A DNA stretch of 54,978 nucleotides, from the NCBI GenBank assembly GCA_946493085.1, contig CAMMAC010000009.1, positions 1 to 54,978 of the forward strand. The letters are read 5' to 3'. Shown here in pieces: positions 10,793 to 20,395 of the stretch. Under the pieces are notes generated by a model. It had not been told where the DNA came from. It worked only from the letters and a program-made list of their open reading frames with translations, and ran no database searches. Numbering within the stretch: the stretch's first letter is position 1; each line of letters starts with the position of its first letter. The position numbers and the translations under genes were made by a program. The DNA is from an uncultured Clostridiaceae bacterium (lineage in GTDB: Bacteria; Bacillota; Clostridia; TANB77; CAG-508).

Positions 10793-12275
10793 ATGAAATT
10801 ACCCACAAGTATAGAAAATATTCTAAATGAAAACATCGTAGAAAATGCAAGATTAGAATTAAAGAAAAATTGGAATCCAGAACCAATATTACATACAATT
10901 TGTGCATTTGCAAACGATATAGATAACTGGGGTGGAGGATATATTTTAATTGGAGTCGAAGAAGAAAATGGAAGACCTAAAATGCCAATAACAGGACTTG
11001 AGTTATCTGAAATAGATAAAATTCAAAAAGATTTATTAGCAAAATGTAAGTTAATTCAACCATCATATACGCCAATCGTAGATGTAGCACAATATAAAGA
11101 TAAAAATATATTAGTGGTATGGTGTTTTGGTGGACAAACACGACCATATAAATGTCCAACAACATTGGATAAAGATTTTTCAAAAGGATATTCCTATTAT
11201 ATAAGAAAAATGTCAAGTACAGTAAAAGCAACAGAAACAGAACAAAAAAGAATTGTATGACATGGCAAGAACGATTCCTTTTGATGATAGAATGAACCAT
11301 GAAGCAGAGATTCAAGATTTGAAATTACCACTTATTCAAAATTATTTATATGAAATAAAAAGTGATTTACTAGAAGAATCTGAAAAGATGGATTTTATGG
11401 ATTTGTGTAAAAGCATGAGAATTGTAGATGGAACACCAGAATATATGAAACCTTTAAATGTTGGATTGATGTTTTTTAATGATGATCCACAAAAATTCTT
11501 TCCATATTCGCAAATAGAAGTAGTAGATTTAAGAAATGGCCCAGAAGGTGATGATATGACAGAAAGAATATTTAGAGGACCAATAGGTAGCATGATAAAA
11601 AGTGCTTTGACTTATATCAGCAATATATTAATTGAAGAAAAAATTTTAAAGGTGGATGGACAAGCAGAAGCTATACGATTTTTTAATTATCCGTATCAAG
11701 CAATCGAAGAGGCTTTAGTAAATGCAGTTTATCACAGAGGGTATGATGTAAGAGAACCAGTAGAAGTTAGAATAATGGAAGATAGAATTCATATTGTAAG
11801 CTATCCTGGACCAGACCGTTCTATTAGTGAAAAATCGATTGAAGATAAAAATATAATTGCACGAAAATATAGAAATCGTAGAATAGGAGAATTCTTAAAA
11901 GAATTAAAATTAACAGAAGGTAGAAATACAGGTATTCCTAAAATAAAAAGAGCATTAAAAAATAATGGCTCAAAAGAGCCTGAATTTGAAACAAATGAAA
12001 CAAGAGATTATTTTATTACGACAATATTTATACATGATGGATTTGAAAACAAAATTTCAAACAAAACAAAAACAAGCGATAAAACAAGCGATAAAACAAG
12101 CGATAAAATTTTGAATTATTTGCAACAAAATAAATATATAACAACAACAATCGCTAGCGAATTATTAGGATTATCAGTGCAAAGGGCAAGAGCAATTTTA
12201 TCAAAAATGGCAAAAGAAGAAGTGATTTTCGCAGAAGGAGCAAATAAAAATAGAAAATATAAATTAAAAGACTAA
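10793..12275 (+). pseudogene. AlbA_2/Schlafen-type ATP-binding regulator, frame disrupted
   Basis: Two overlapping frames together encode one familiar protein. Residues 1-155 (10793-11260) are an AlbA_2/Schlafen-type domain (ARLELKKNW, GGGYILIGVEE). The second frame, from about 11250, continues with IPFDDRMNHEA, a GHKL-like ATP-binding region (EEALVNAVYHRGYD, GRNTGIPKI) and a C-terminal winged helix. The break is at about 11245-11260, where the first frame ends in TGA. A skip of one base, or restoration of two lost bases, rejoins them. No CGG codon is at the junction, so this differs from the recoded genes and looks like ordinary gene decay. A 12-nt in-frame repeat (three TSDK units, 12072-12107) links the last two domains. 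Function: a probable transcriptional regulator of unknown target. Confidence 0.75.
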
Positions 12276-12333
12276 TAAAACTATATAATATTAAATTCGT
12301 AAATATAAAAACAATAAAAATGTTATGTTTTGA

Positions 12334-12388
12334 ATTAAGTCAAGGTTAAATGAATGTGTTATGGAATAATCCTTGACTTAATCCTATT
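12334..12388 (+). terminator. Terminator after the AlbA-type gene
   Basis: ATTAAGTCAAGG (12334-12345) pairs perfectly with CCTTGACTTAAT (12371-12382) around a 25-base loop. The sequence then reads CCTATTTTT. It separates the disrupted regulator from the gdpP promoter. Confidence 0.6.
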
Positions 12389-12435
12389 TTTACTAAATGA
12401 TGTCAGAATGACATATCGTAGCCTCTGCCAACACA

Positions 12436-12464
12436 TTGACAAAATGGTAAAAAAAGAGTAAAAT
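12436..12464 (+). promoter_or_regulatory. Promoter for gdpP
   Basis: TTGACA (12436-12441), 17 bases, then TAAAAT (12459-12464). The predicted start is about 27 bases upstream of the gdpP ATG. Confidence 0.7.
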
Positions 12465-12497
12465 AGTAATTGTAAAAATGGATAAAGGGAGATAAAA

Positions 12498-14531
12498 ATG
12501 CCGAAAAACTATAATGGAAAACTATTTGATAAACTAGTGTCCAAAACAAAGGTGTATTTAGTCATTATTGCAATACTATTAATTATTTTGTGTTGCTACG
12601 AAATTCAATACATTACACCAGCTATTTTATTATATATTTTAGTATTAATGTATGCCTATTGGACGAATAACAAAAGAAAAGTAGAATTATCAGAGCATAT
12701 TAAGGATTTAACATTAACGGTAGATAATGCAGCTAAAAGTACATTAATCAATTCTCCATTTCCACTTATTATTATCGAAACAGATGGAAATGTGATTTGG
12801 AAGAGTTCTAAATTCATACATGAATTTGCTAATATCGATATTCATAATTATCTAAATAACATTGTAAAAGAATTAAGATTAGAAATCGAGAATAGTAGTG
12901 AAGAAAATAAAAGAGAATTAGAAGAACTAATTAAAAAACAAGTAAAAATAGGAAATAAAACATATAAAATATTAGGAGAATACGTAAAATCTAGAGAAAA
13001 AGAGAAAAACAAAGAGGCACAATATATGGCTACATTGTATTTTATTGATGAAACACAAAATGTAGAATTAGCCGAAGATTATGAAAATTCTCAAATTTGT
13101 ATTGGTATTATTATGGTAGATAATTACGAAGAAATTATGCAAAGAATTTCTAGTGAGGATAGACCACAAATATTAGCACAAATAGAAAAAACACTATATG
13201 ATTGGGCTGCAGAATTTGAGGGGTTAATTGTAAAATCTGATAGAGATACCTTTGTGGTTATTCTAGAACAGCAATATATAGAAAAATTAGAAGAAAACCG
13301 TTTCAATATCTTAGATACCATGAAAGAAATCAAAATTCCAGGTAAACTACAATCTACTTTAAGTATAGCGATTTCTAACGAGGGAGCTTCTAATTATGAA
13401 AAATATAAATCCGCAGAAGCTGCTATAGACTTAGCACTAGGACGTGGAGGAGACCAAGCCGTTATTCGAAAAGATGGAAAATATACTTTCTTTGGTGGAA
13501 GAACACAGGAAATGGAAAAAAGAACCAGAGTAAAAGCCAGAATTGTATCTCATGCTTTAGAAGAGTTAATTAAAGAATCAGAGCAAGTAATGATTATGGG
13601 ACATTCGAATAGCGATATTGATGCTATGGGAGCTAGTTTTGGTATTTATCGCATTGCAAAAACAGTAGGAAAAGAAGCTTATATTGTAAATGAAACAGCA
13701 GGAATGAGTTTAGAAACCTTTTTAGAAGAGGCTAAAAAAGAAGAAGAGTACCAAAATGCGATTATTACAAAAGATATTGCACTAGAAACCATAACACCAC
13801 AAACGTTACTTGTAGTAGTAGATACCCACAAAACGAATTATGTGGAAGTGCCAGAATTATTAGAAAGAACTAACAAAATTGTAGTGATAGACCACCATAG
13901 AAGAAGTCCAGATTTCATAGAAAATGCTATTTTAACCTTCCATGAAGTATATGCTTCTTCTGCTTGTGAGTTAGTAACAGAGTTAATAGAATATTCCGAA
14001 AATGATATTAACTTATCAGAGATAGAAACAGAAGGTTTATATGCCGGCATCATGATGGATACCAAAAACTTTACATTTAAAACAGGTGTAAGAACTTTTG
14101 AAGCAGCAGCATATCTTCGTAAATGTGGTGTAGACATTATCAAGGTAAAAAAATGGTTCCAAAGTGATTTAGCAACCTACAATAAAATAGCACAAATTGT
14201 GGAAAAAGCAGAAATTGTAAACGATACCATAGGAATTTCTATTTATGATGCACAAGATGAAAATGCCAATATTGTTTGTGCAAAAGCGGCAGATGAGTTG
14301 TTGACTATTAGTGATATTACAGCATCTTTTGTTATTGGCAATTTAGGAGATAAAGTATGTATTAGTGGACGTTCTATTGGAGACATTAATGTGCAACTTA
14401 TCTTGGAAAAATTAGGCGGCGGTGGTCACATAACACTTGCTGGTGCCCAAGTAGAAGGCATGAACATAGAAGAAGTAAAACAAGAGTTAATTAATAGAAT
14501 TAACGAATACTTTAGTGAAATTGTAGGATAA
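12498..14531 (+). CDS. gdpP: Cyclic-di-AMP phosphodiesterase GdpP
   Basis: This 677-residue membrane protein degrades the second messenger c-di-AMP. It has two N-terminal membrane helices (about residues 17-55), a PAS-like segment, a degenerate GGDEF region (about 165-300), then a DHH phosphoesterase domain. That domain carries MGHSNSDIDAMG, VVDTHKTN and VVIDHHRRSP with metal-binding Asp and His residues. The C-terminal DHHA1 domain ends in KLGGGGHITLAGAQVEG. It precedes rplI and dnaB, a gene order common in Bacillota. A CGC codon is read in frame at 13650. Confidence 0.95.
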   Translation: MPKNYNGKLFDKLVSKTKVYLVIIAILLIILCCYEIQYITPAILLYILVLMYAYWTNNKRKVELSEHIKDLTLTVDNAAKSTLINSPFPLIIIETDGNVIWKSSKFIHEFANIDIHNYLNNIVKELRLEIENSSEENKRELEELIKKQVKIGNKTYKILGEYVKSREKEKNKEAQYMATLYFIDETQNVELAEDYENSQICIGIIMVDNYEEIMQRISSEDRPQILAQIEKTLYDWAAEFEGLIVKSDRDTFVVILEQQYIEKLEENRFNILDTMKEIKIPGKLQSTLSIAISNEGASNYEKYKSAEAAIDLALGRGGDQAVIRKDGKYTFFGGRTQEMEKRTRVKARIVSHALEELIKESEQVMIMGHSNSDIDAMGASFGIYRIAKTVGKEAYIVNETAGMSLETFLEEAKKEEEYQNAIITKDIALETITPQTLLVVVDTHKTNYVEVPELLERTNKIVVIDHHRRSPDFIENAILTFHEVYASSACELVTELIEYSENDINLSEIETEGLYAGIMMDTKNFTFKTGVRTFEAAAYLRKCGVDIIKVKKWFQSDLATYNKIAQIVEKAEIVNDTIGISIYDAQDENANIVCAKAADELLTISDITASFVIGNLGDKVCISGRSIGDINVQLILEKLGGGGHITLAGAQVEGMNIEEVKQELINRINEYFSEIVG

Positions 14532-14543
14532 AAGAAGTTAAAG

Positions 14544-14574
14544 AGATAAACCCATTGAAGGTTTATCTTTTTTC
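14544..14574 (+). terminator. Terminator after gdpP
   Basis: AGATAAACC (14544-14552) pairs with GGTTTATCT (14560-14568) around a 7-base loop, followed by six T residues. Confidence 0.75.
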
Positions 14575-14584
14575 TTAAAGAACC

Positions 14585-14613
14585 TTGAAAAAAAGCGGAT
14601 TTTGAGGTAAACT
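14585..14613 (+). promoter_or_regulatory. Possible promoter for rplI-dnaB-tilS
   Basis: TTGAAA (14585-14590), 17 bases, then TAAACT (14608-14613), just after the gdpP terminator and before rplI. The -10 box is imperfect. Confidence 0.45.
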
Positions 14614-14649
14614 ATATAGGACAGTAAGAGGAGAAAGGAGAAGAAAAAA

Positions 14650-15096
14650 ATGAAAGTAATTTTATTAGAAGACATTAAAGGAGTAGGAAAAAAAGACGAA
14701 GTCATCAATAGTAGTGATGGATATGCAAGAAACTATTTATTTCCTAAAAAGTTAGCAGTAGAAGCAAGCAGAGAAAATATGGCAAAATTGCAAGCAAAGC
14801 AAGAATCTAGACAATTTAGAAAAGACCAAGAAAAAGAAGAAGCCATGAAAATAGCAAGTAAATTAAAAGAAATTATAGTAACTATAAAAGTAAAAGCAGG
14901 AGAAAACGGAAAAATTTTCGGAGGAGTAACAGCAAAAGAAATAGCAGAAAACCTAAATAAAGAGTATAAAATCGTGGTAGATAAAAAGAAAATTATGCTA
15001 AAAGAAACCATAAAAACATTGGGAGTTTACCCTGTAGAAATCAAACTATATGAGGGCGTTATAGGAAACGTAAAAGTAAAAATTGTAGAAGAATAA
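14650..15096 (+). CDS. rplI: 50S ribosomal protein L9
   Basis: This 148-residue protein has the L9 signature: N-terminal MKVILLEDIKGVGKKDEV, then GYARNYLFPK, a long charged helix and a C-terminal domain with GKIFGGVTAKEIAENL. It binds domain V of 23S rRNA at the base of the L1 stalk. The start is ATG with GAGAAAGGAG upstream. It lies 16 bases before dnaB and is presumably cotranscribed with it. Confidence 0.97.
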   Translation: MKVILLEDIKGVGKKDEVINSSDGYARNYLFPKKLAVEASRENMAKLQAKQESRQFRKDQEKEEAMKIASKLKEIIVTIKVKAGENGKIFGGVTAKEIAENLNKEYKIVVDKKKIMLKETIKTLGVYPVEIKLYEGVIGNVKVKIVEE

Positions 15097-15112
15097 GTAG
15101 GAAGGAAAACAA

Positions 15113-16438
15113 ATGGATATAGGAAAAGTACCACCACATGACACAGAAGCGGAACAAGCGGTTATAGGAAGTATGTTAACAGATAAAGAAGCTATTATTT
15201 CCGCCATAGAAATCTTAAAAGAAGAAGATTTCTATAGGGAAGATAATCGTATTATTTATCATGCCATTTTAAATCTATATAATCGTGCAGAACCTGTGGA
15301 TATTATTACTTTAAAAGCAGAACTTTCTTCTTTAGGACAATTAGATGCGGTAGGGGGAATCGAATTTTTGGCTACTTTGCCAGATAAAGTACCAACCACA
15401 GCCAATGTAGAAAAATATATCAAAATTGTAGAAGAAAAGTCCATATTAAGAAATTTATTAAAGACAGCCAATGAAATTATCCAGTTGGGGTATGACGAAA
15501 CGCAAGATGTAGATATGATTATGGATCAAGCAGAGAAAAAAATATTTAACACCATTCAATCTAGAAACCAAAAAGGTTATAGTTCCATGAAAGATATCTT
15601 AGTAGATACTTTTACAGAGTTGGAACAATTATATAATCAAAAGCAACATATTACAGGAGTACCAACAGGATTTGCCGATTTAGATTATAAAACGGCAGGT
15701 CTTCATAATTCAGATTTAATACTAGTGGCAGCAAGACCCGCTATGGGAAAATCTGCTTTTGCTTTAAATATAGCTTCTTATGCGGCAACAAGAGCAAAAA
15801 TTCCAGTTATGATATTCAGTCTAGAAATGTCAAAAGAGCAGATGGCAAATAGAATTTTGTGTAGTGAGGCCATGGTAGATAGTAATAAAGTGCGAACCGG
15901 AAAAATAGATGATGATGAATGGACAAAATTGGCAGAAGCGTCAGGAGAGTTATCAGAAGCACAGATATTTATTGACGATACACCAGGTATTTCTATTATG
16001 GAAATCAGAGCAAAATGCAGAAAACTAAAATTAGAAAAAGATATAGGATTGGTGGTAATTGACTATTTACAATTAGTACAAGGAAGCGGAAAAAGAGGAA
16101 GTAGTCGTGAACAGGAAATTGCAGAAATTAGCCGTTCTTTAAAAATCTTAGCTAAAGAAATTAACGTGCCAGTCATTGCACTTTCCCAATTATCCAGAGC
16201 GCCAGAACAAAGACCAGACCATAGACCAATGCTATCAGACTTAAGAGAGTCAGGTTCTATAGAGCAAGATGCTGATATTGTTATGTTTTTATATAGAGAT
16301 GATTACTATAATGAAGATAGTGAAAAGAAAAACATAGCAGAAGTTATCTTAGCAAAACATCGTTCTGGTTCTACAGGAACAGTAGAGCTATTATGGCTTG
16401 GAAATTACACAAAGTTTGCCAATAAATATAAAGAATAA
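15113..16438 (+). CDS. dnaB: Replicative DNA helicase DnaB
   Basis: This 441-residue hexameric helicase unwinds DNA at the fork. The N-terminal domain (about 1-110) starts with PPHDTEAEQAVIGSML. The RecA-like motor carries Walker A (ARPAMGKSAFALN, near residue 205), Walker B-like VVIDYLQLV, and the conserved SREQEIAEISRSLK and RESGSIEQDADIV motifs. Length is normal. It sits between rplI and tilS with very short gaps. Confidence 0.97.
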   Translation: MDIGKVPPHDTEAEQAVIGSMLTDKEAIISAIEILKEEDFYREDNRIIYHAILNLYNRAEPVDIITLKAELSSLGQLDAVGGIEFLATLPDKVPTTANVEKYIKIVEEKSILRNLLKTANEIIQLGYDETQDVDMIMDQAEKKIFNTIQSRNQKGYSSMKDILVDTFTELEQLYNQKQHITGVPTGFADLDYKTAGLHNSDLILVAARPAMGKSAFALNIASYAATRAKIPVMIFSLEMSKEQMANRILCSEAMVDSNKVRTGKIDDDEWTKLAEASGELSEAQIFIDDTPGISIMEIRAKCRKLKLEKDIGLVVIDYLQLVQGSGKRGSSREQEIAEISRSLKILAKEINVPVIALSQLSRAPEQRPDHRPMLSDLRESGSIEQDADIVMFLYRDDYYNEDSEKKNIAEVILAKHRSGSTGTVELLWLGNYTKFANKYKE

Positions 16439-16449
16439 AGGAAAAGAAA

Positions 16450-17457
16450 ATGACAATAGAGAATAAAGTATTAGAAACCATAAAAAAATATCAATTAATA
16501 GAAAAAGAGGATAAATTAGTCATAGGAGTTTCTGGGGGACCAGATTCTATGGCTTTATTGCATATATTACTTACCCTGCAAGAAAAAGAGCAAATTCCTT
16601 CTTGTACTTTATTGGTAGCACACGTCAACCATATGCTACGTAAAGAAGCAGACGAAGAAACAGCCTATGTAGAAGAATTTTGCAGACTACATCAAATTCC
16701 CTGTTTTGTAAAAAGAGCAAAAGTAGAAGAACTAGCCCAAAAAGCAAAAATGGGAACAGAGGAAATGGGCAGAAACATACGTTATCAATTCTTTGAAGAA
16801 GTGAGACAAAAAGAAAAAGCACAAAAAATAGTAACAGCACATCATGCTAACGATAATGCAGAAACCGTACTCATGAATATCCTAAGAGGTAGTGGTACAG
16901 CAGGTTTGAGAGGGATAGAACCAATTAGAAAAAATGAAAAAAATGTAGTATTTGTCAGACCACTATTAAATTGCACAAAAGAAGAAATTTATGAGTATTG
17001 CAAAGAAAAAAAATTGCAACCTAAAATAGACAAATCTAATCAAGAAAATGTATATAATAGAAATAAAGTGAGAAATATATTGATACCATTTCTAGAAAAA
17101 GAATGGAATCCGAATATTGTAGCTACACTAAATCGACTATCAGAACTAGCTAGACAAGAAAACCAATATTTAGAGAGACAAACACAAAAAGCATATGAAG
17201 ATATGGTGTTAGAAGAGGGAAAAGATAGTATTGTATTATCTTTAAAAAAATGGAATGGACAAGATTTTGTCATAAAATCCAGAGTAATACGATATACTAT
17301 TAATAGGCTATTAGGAACAACAAAGGACATCGAAAAAATACATATAGAAGATATTATCAAACTTTGTGAGAACAATGTGGGAAATAAATATTTAATACCA
17401 AATAAAAAAGTAAAAGTATTGGTAAACAAAGGAAAAATTTTTTTCCTAGAGCAGTAG
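16450..17457 (+). CDS. tilS: tRNA(Ile)-lysidine synthase
   Basis: TilS adds lysine to C34 of tRNA-Ile(CAU) so that it reads AUA. The PP-loop VSGGPDSMALLH lies near residues 28-39, followed by HVNHMLR and AHHANDNAETVLMN. At 335 residues it is shorter than many Bacillota enzymes and seems to have only a reduced C-terminal domain, although it ends in an ordinary stop with no sign of a break. It lies upstream of ftsH; the hpt gene often found between them is absent. Confidence 0.93.
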   Translation: MTIENKVLETIKKYQLIEKEDKLVIGVSGGPDSMALLHILLTLQEKEQIPSCTLLVAHVNHMLRKEADEETAYVEEFCRLHQIPCFVKRAKVEELAQKAKMGTEEMGRNIRYQFFEEVRQKEKAQKIVTAHHANDNAETVLMNILRGSGTAGLRGIEPIRKNEKNVVFVRPLLNCTKEEIYEYCKEKKLQPKIDKSNQENVYNRNKVRNILIPFLEKEWNPNIVATLNRLSELARQENQYLERQTQKAYEDMVLEEGKDSIVLSLKKWNGQDFVIKSRVIRYTINRLLGTTKDIEKIHIEDIIKLCENNVGNKYLIPNKKVKVLVNKGKIFFLEQ

Positions 17458-17616
17458 CCTGTCTTAAGTCGTATTTCCGTAGAAAAAAGCTTGATACAGA
17501 AGGACTTTGCATGAAAAAACTTTATAAAATACCCTTGCAATTATACAAGTTCTATGGTATATTTCTATAATGTGATAAAAGAGAAATTTTTTATCAAAAA
17601 GTAAGGAGGAAAAAAC

Positions 17617-19419
17617 TTGAAAAACGGAATTAAAACACTAGCCATGTGGCTGATTATATTTATTATTTTTATCGTGTTAGTAAGTTCTATCTTAGATAAC
17701 TCTAGTAATAAATTAGCATATTCAGAACTAGTAGCGAGCATTGATGCAGGAGAAGTAGAAGAAATAGTAATAGACTCTAGTGGAACAACTGCAGAAGTTA
17801 CTATGAAAAATGATAGAGTACCAAAAGAAGTAAATATTCCTAGTATGGATAACTTAATGGAAACTGTAAATGAATCTATGAAGGCAGGAACGATAGAAGT
17901 TTCTGAAAAATCAGAATCTTTCTTTATGGTAATCCTAAGCTTACTTACTCCATTTGGAATTTTAATTATTTTCCTAATTTTCTGGTTCTTTATGATGAAT
18001 GGAAGCCAGAATGGTGGAAGCAAAACCATGACATTTGGAAAGAGCAAAGCAAGAATGGTTACACCACAGGATAAAGCAAAAGTAACTTTTAAAGACGTAG
18101 CAGGTGTAGATGAAGAAAAAGAAGAATTAGAAGAAATTGTAGAATTCTTAAAAAATCCAAAGAAATTTACAGACATGGGAGCAAGAATTCCAAAAGGTGT
18201 TTTACTTGTAGGACAACCAGGAACTGGTAAAACACTTCTTGCAAGAGCTGTAGCTGGAGAGGCAGGAGTGCCATTCTTTATTATCAGTGGTTCCGACTTC
18301 GTAGAAATGTTTGTTGGTGTTGGTGCATCTAGAGTAAGAGACTTGTTTGAAGAAGCAAAGAAAAAAGCACCATGTATCATATTTATAGATGAAATTGATG
18401 CTGTAGGACGTCAAAGAGGAGCAGGTCTTGGTGGTGGACATGATGAAAGAGAACAAACCTTAAATCAATTGCTAGTGGAGATGGATGGATTTGCAGAAAA
18501 CGAAGGAGTTATTGTACTAGCTGCAACCAATAGACCAGATATCTTAGATAAAGCATTATTAAGACCAGGAAGATTTGATAGACAAATTGTAGTAAGCTCA
18601 CCAGATGTAAAAGCAAGAGAACAAATATTAGAAGTACATGCAAGAAAGAAAAGACTGGCAGATGATGTAGATTTAAGAATTATTGCAAAAAATACTTCAG
18701 GATTTTCAGGAGCAGATTTAGAGAACATACTAAACGAAGCAGCATTGCTTTCTGCTAGAAGAAACTTACCAGAAATAGGAATGCAAGAAATAGAAGATGC
18801 TATGGTAAAAGTAACAATGGGACCAGAAAAGAGAACAAGAGTAAGAAGCGAAAAAGAAAATAAATTAGTAGCTTATCATGAAGCTGGTCATGCCGTAGTT
18901 AGTAGATTTTTGCCAACACAAGATCCAGTACATCAAATCTCTATTGTACCTAGAGGAATGGCTGGAGGGTATACGATGTACCGTCCAACAGAAGATAAAA
19001 ACTTTATGTCAAAATCAGAAATGGAAGAAACCATTGTATCTTTACTAGGAGGAAGAGCAGCAGAAAAACTAATTTTAGATGATATCTCTACCGGAGCAAG
19101 TAACGATATAGAAAGAGCAACTAAAATTGCTAGAAATATGGTAACCAAATATGGAATGAGTGATAGAATTGGAACCATCACATTAGGTTCTGGACAAGAA
19201 GAAGTTTTCTTAGGAAGAGATTTTGCACAAGCAAAAGAATATTCTGAAGAAACAGCAGGTATTATCGATGAAGAGGTAAAAAGAATCATTGATACAGGAT
19301 ATCGTATGGCAACAGAAATACTAAAAGCCAATGTAGATAAATTGCATAAAGTAGCAGGCGTATTATTAGAGAAAGAAAAGATAGACGGAGACGAGTTCGA
19401 AGAAATCTTTGCAGAATAA
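17617..19419 (+). CDS. ftsH: ATP-dependent zinc metalloprotease FtsH
   Basis: This membrane-anchored AAA protease, 600 residues, degrades membrane and regulatory proteins. It starts at a TTG preceded by TAAGGAGGA. Two membrane helices (about 7-27 and 107-130) flank a small external domain. The AAA module has Walker A GQPGTGKT (about 196), Walker [14 protein letters not shown] and SRH residues [18 protein letters not shown]. The protease part has HEAGH near residue 421. The complete domain order and normal length show an intact enzyme. Confidence 0.97.
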   Translation: MKNGIKTLAMWLIIFIIFIVLVSSILDNSSNKLAYSELVASIDAGEVEEIVIDSSGTTAEVTMKNDRVPKEVNIPSMDNLMETVNESMKAGTIEVSEKSESFFMVILSLLTPFGILIIFLIFWFFMMNGSQNGGSKTMTFGKSKARMVTPQDKAKVTFKDVAGVDEEKEELEEIVEFLKNPKKFTDMGARIPKGVLLVGQPGTGKTLLARAVAGEAGVPFFIISGSDFVEMFVGVGASRVRDLFEEAKKKAPCIIFIDEIDAVGRQRGAGLGGGHDEREQTLNQLLVEMDGFAENEGVIVLAATNRPDILDKALLRPGRFDRQIVVSSPDVKAREQILEVHARKKRLADDVDLRIIAKNTSGFSGADLENILNEAALLSARRNLPEIGMQEIEDAMVKVTMGPEKRTRVRSEKENKLVAYHEAGHAVVSRFLPTQDPVHQISIVPRGMAGGYTMYRPTEDKNFMSKSEMEETIVSLLGGRAAEKLILDDISTGASNDIERATKIARNMVTKYGMSDRIGTITLGSGQEEVFLGRDFAQAKEYSEETAGIIDEEVKRIIDTGYRMATEILKANVDKLHKVAGVLLEKEKIDGDEFEEIFAE

Positions 19420-19584
19420 AAAGGAAAATAAGAAAAGTAAAGGAGGAAATAAGTAAACTATTATTTATTTCCTCTTTTAAAATGTGAGAGAAAATTTAAA
19501 GAAAATAGTGACTTAACCTTTACTACATAAAAGAGTCTAAATTTCAAAATAAAAACATTGAGGAGAGAGGAAGAAAAAAATAAA

Positions 19585-20382
19585 ATGATTGCATTAGTAA
19601 CAGGAGCTTCTTCTGGAATAGGAAGAGATATGGCAAGGTATTTATATAAACTTGGATATGATATCGTAATAACCGCAAGAAATAAGGAGAAGTTAGAAGA
19701 ACTAAAACAGGAATTAGAGGAGTCCCATGCAAATTCATCTGGGAGTAACACACAACAGAAAATAGAAATCATATTAGCAGATTTAAGCAAGGAAGAAGAA
19801 TGTAAAAAATTATATGAGCAAACAAAAGAAAAAGTAGGAAATATTGATATTCTCATTAATAATGCAGGATTTGGTTTGTTTGGTAGATTTACGCAGACAA
19901 GCTTAGAAACAGAACTAAATATGATAGATACCAACATCAAAGCAGTGCATATATTGACTAAGCTATTTTTACAAGATATGTTAGAAAAAAATGCAGGTCA
20001 TATTTTAAACGTATCTTCTATAGCAAGTTTCCTACCAGGACCACTCATGACAACCTATTATAGCACCAAAAGCTATGTTCTTCGTTTTTCACAAAGTTTA
20101 AGAGAAGAACTAAAAAAACAAAAAAGTGCCGTAAAAATAAGTGTATTGTGTCCCGGTCCAGTCGATACAAACTTTAATAATGTGGCAAAAGTAAAATTCA
20201 ATTTGCCACAAGCAAGTAGCGAAAAAGTAGCCCAATATGGCATAGATAAAATGTTAAAAAATAAATTTTTAATCATGCCAGGAATCAGCGTAAAGTGTAC
20301 ACGTTTCTTTAGTAAAATAGTACCAGATGCACTCCTTGCGAAAGTAAGTTACCATATGCAAAAAAGAAAAGAAGGAAAATGA
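19585..20382 (+). CDS. Short-chain dehydrogenase/reductase
   Basis: A 265-residue NAD(P)-dependent oxidoreductase of the classical SDR family. It has the cofactor motif TGASSGIG at residues 7-14, NNAGFG, a catalytic Ser (NVSSIASF) and YxxxK (YYSTKSY). I chose the ATG at 19585 because it begins MIALVTGASSG as family members do. The frame stays open up to a TTG at 19558, but that stretch is the purine-rich ribosome site. The substrate is not known. AGG is read in frame as Arg at 19636. Confidence 0.88.
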   Translation: MIALVTGASSGIGRDMARYLYKLGYDIVITARNKEKLEELKQELEESHANSSGSNTQQKIEIILADLSKEEECKKLYEQTKEKVGNIDILINNAGFGLFGRFTQTSLETELNMIDTNIKAVHILTKLFLQDMLEKNAGHILNVSSIASFLPGPLMTTYYSTKSYVLRFSQSLREELKKQKSAVKISVLCPGPVDTNFNNVAKVKFNLPQASSEKVAQYGIDKMLKNKFLIMPGISVKCTRFFSKIVPDALLAKVSYHMQKRKEGK

Positions 20383-20394
20383 TGTTCCTTCTTT
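20368..20394. terminator. Bidirectional terminator between convergent genes
   Basis: AAAGAAGGAA (20368-20377) pairs with TTCCTTCTTT (20385-20394). The hairpin overlaps the dehydrogenase stop codon and lies just before the end of the reverse-strand PBP gene. Confidence 0.6.
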
Positions 20395-20395
20395 C

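Noticed and set aside
11245..11265. RF2-like programmed frameshift in the AlbA-type gene
   Set aside because: TGA is followed by C as in prfB, but the preceding codon is GTA, not a slippery CTT, and there is no internal Shine-Dalgarno sequence at the right distance. A small deletion fits better.
17511..17570. 18-codon frame (MKKLYKIPLQ...) between tilS and ftsH as a leader peptide
   Set aside because: There is an AAGGA-like site but no attenuator structure tied to it and no reason to expect peptide control of ftsH; chance is a sufficient explanation.
17565..18380. 271-residue reverse-strand frame opposite ftsH
   Set aside because: It is a shadow of ftsH codon structure, with no ribosome site and no recognisable motif; the same applies to long reverse frames at 6241-6807, 40995-41594 and 43718-43909.
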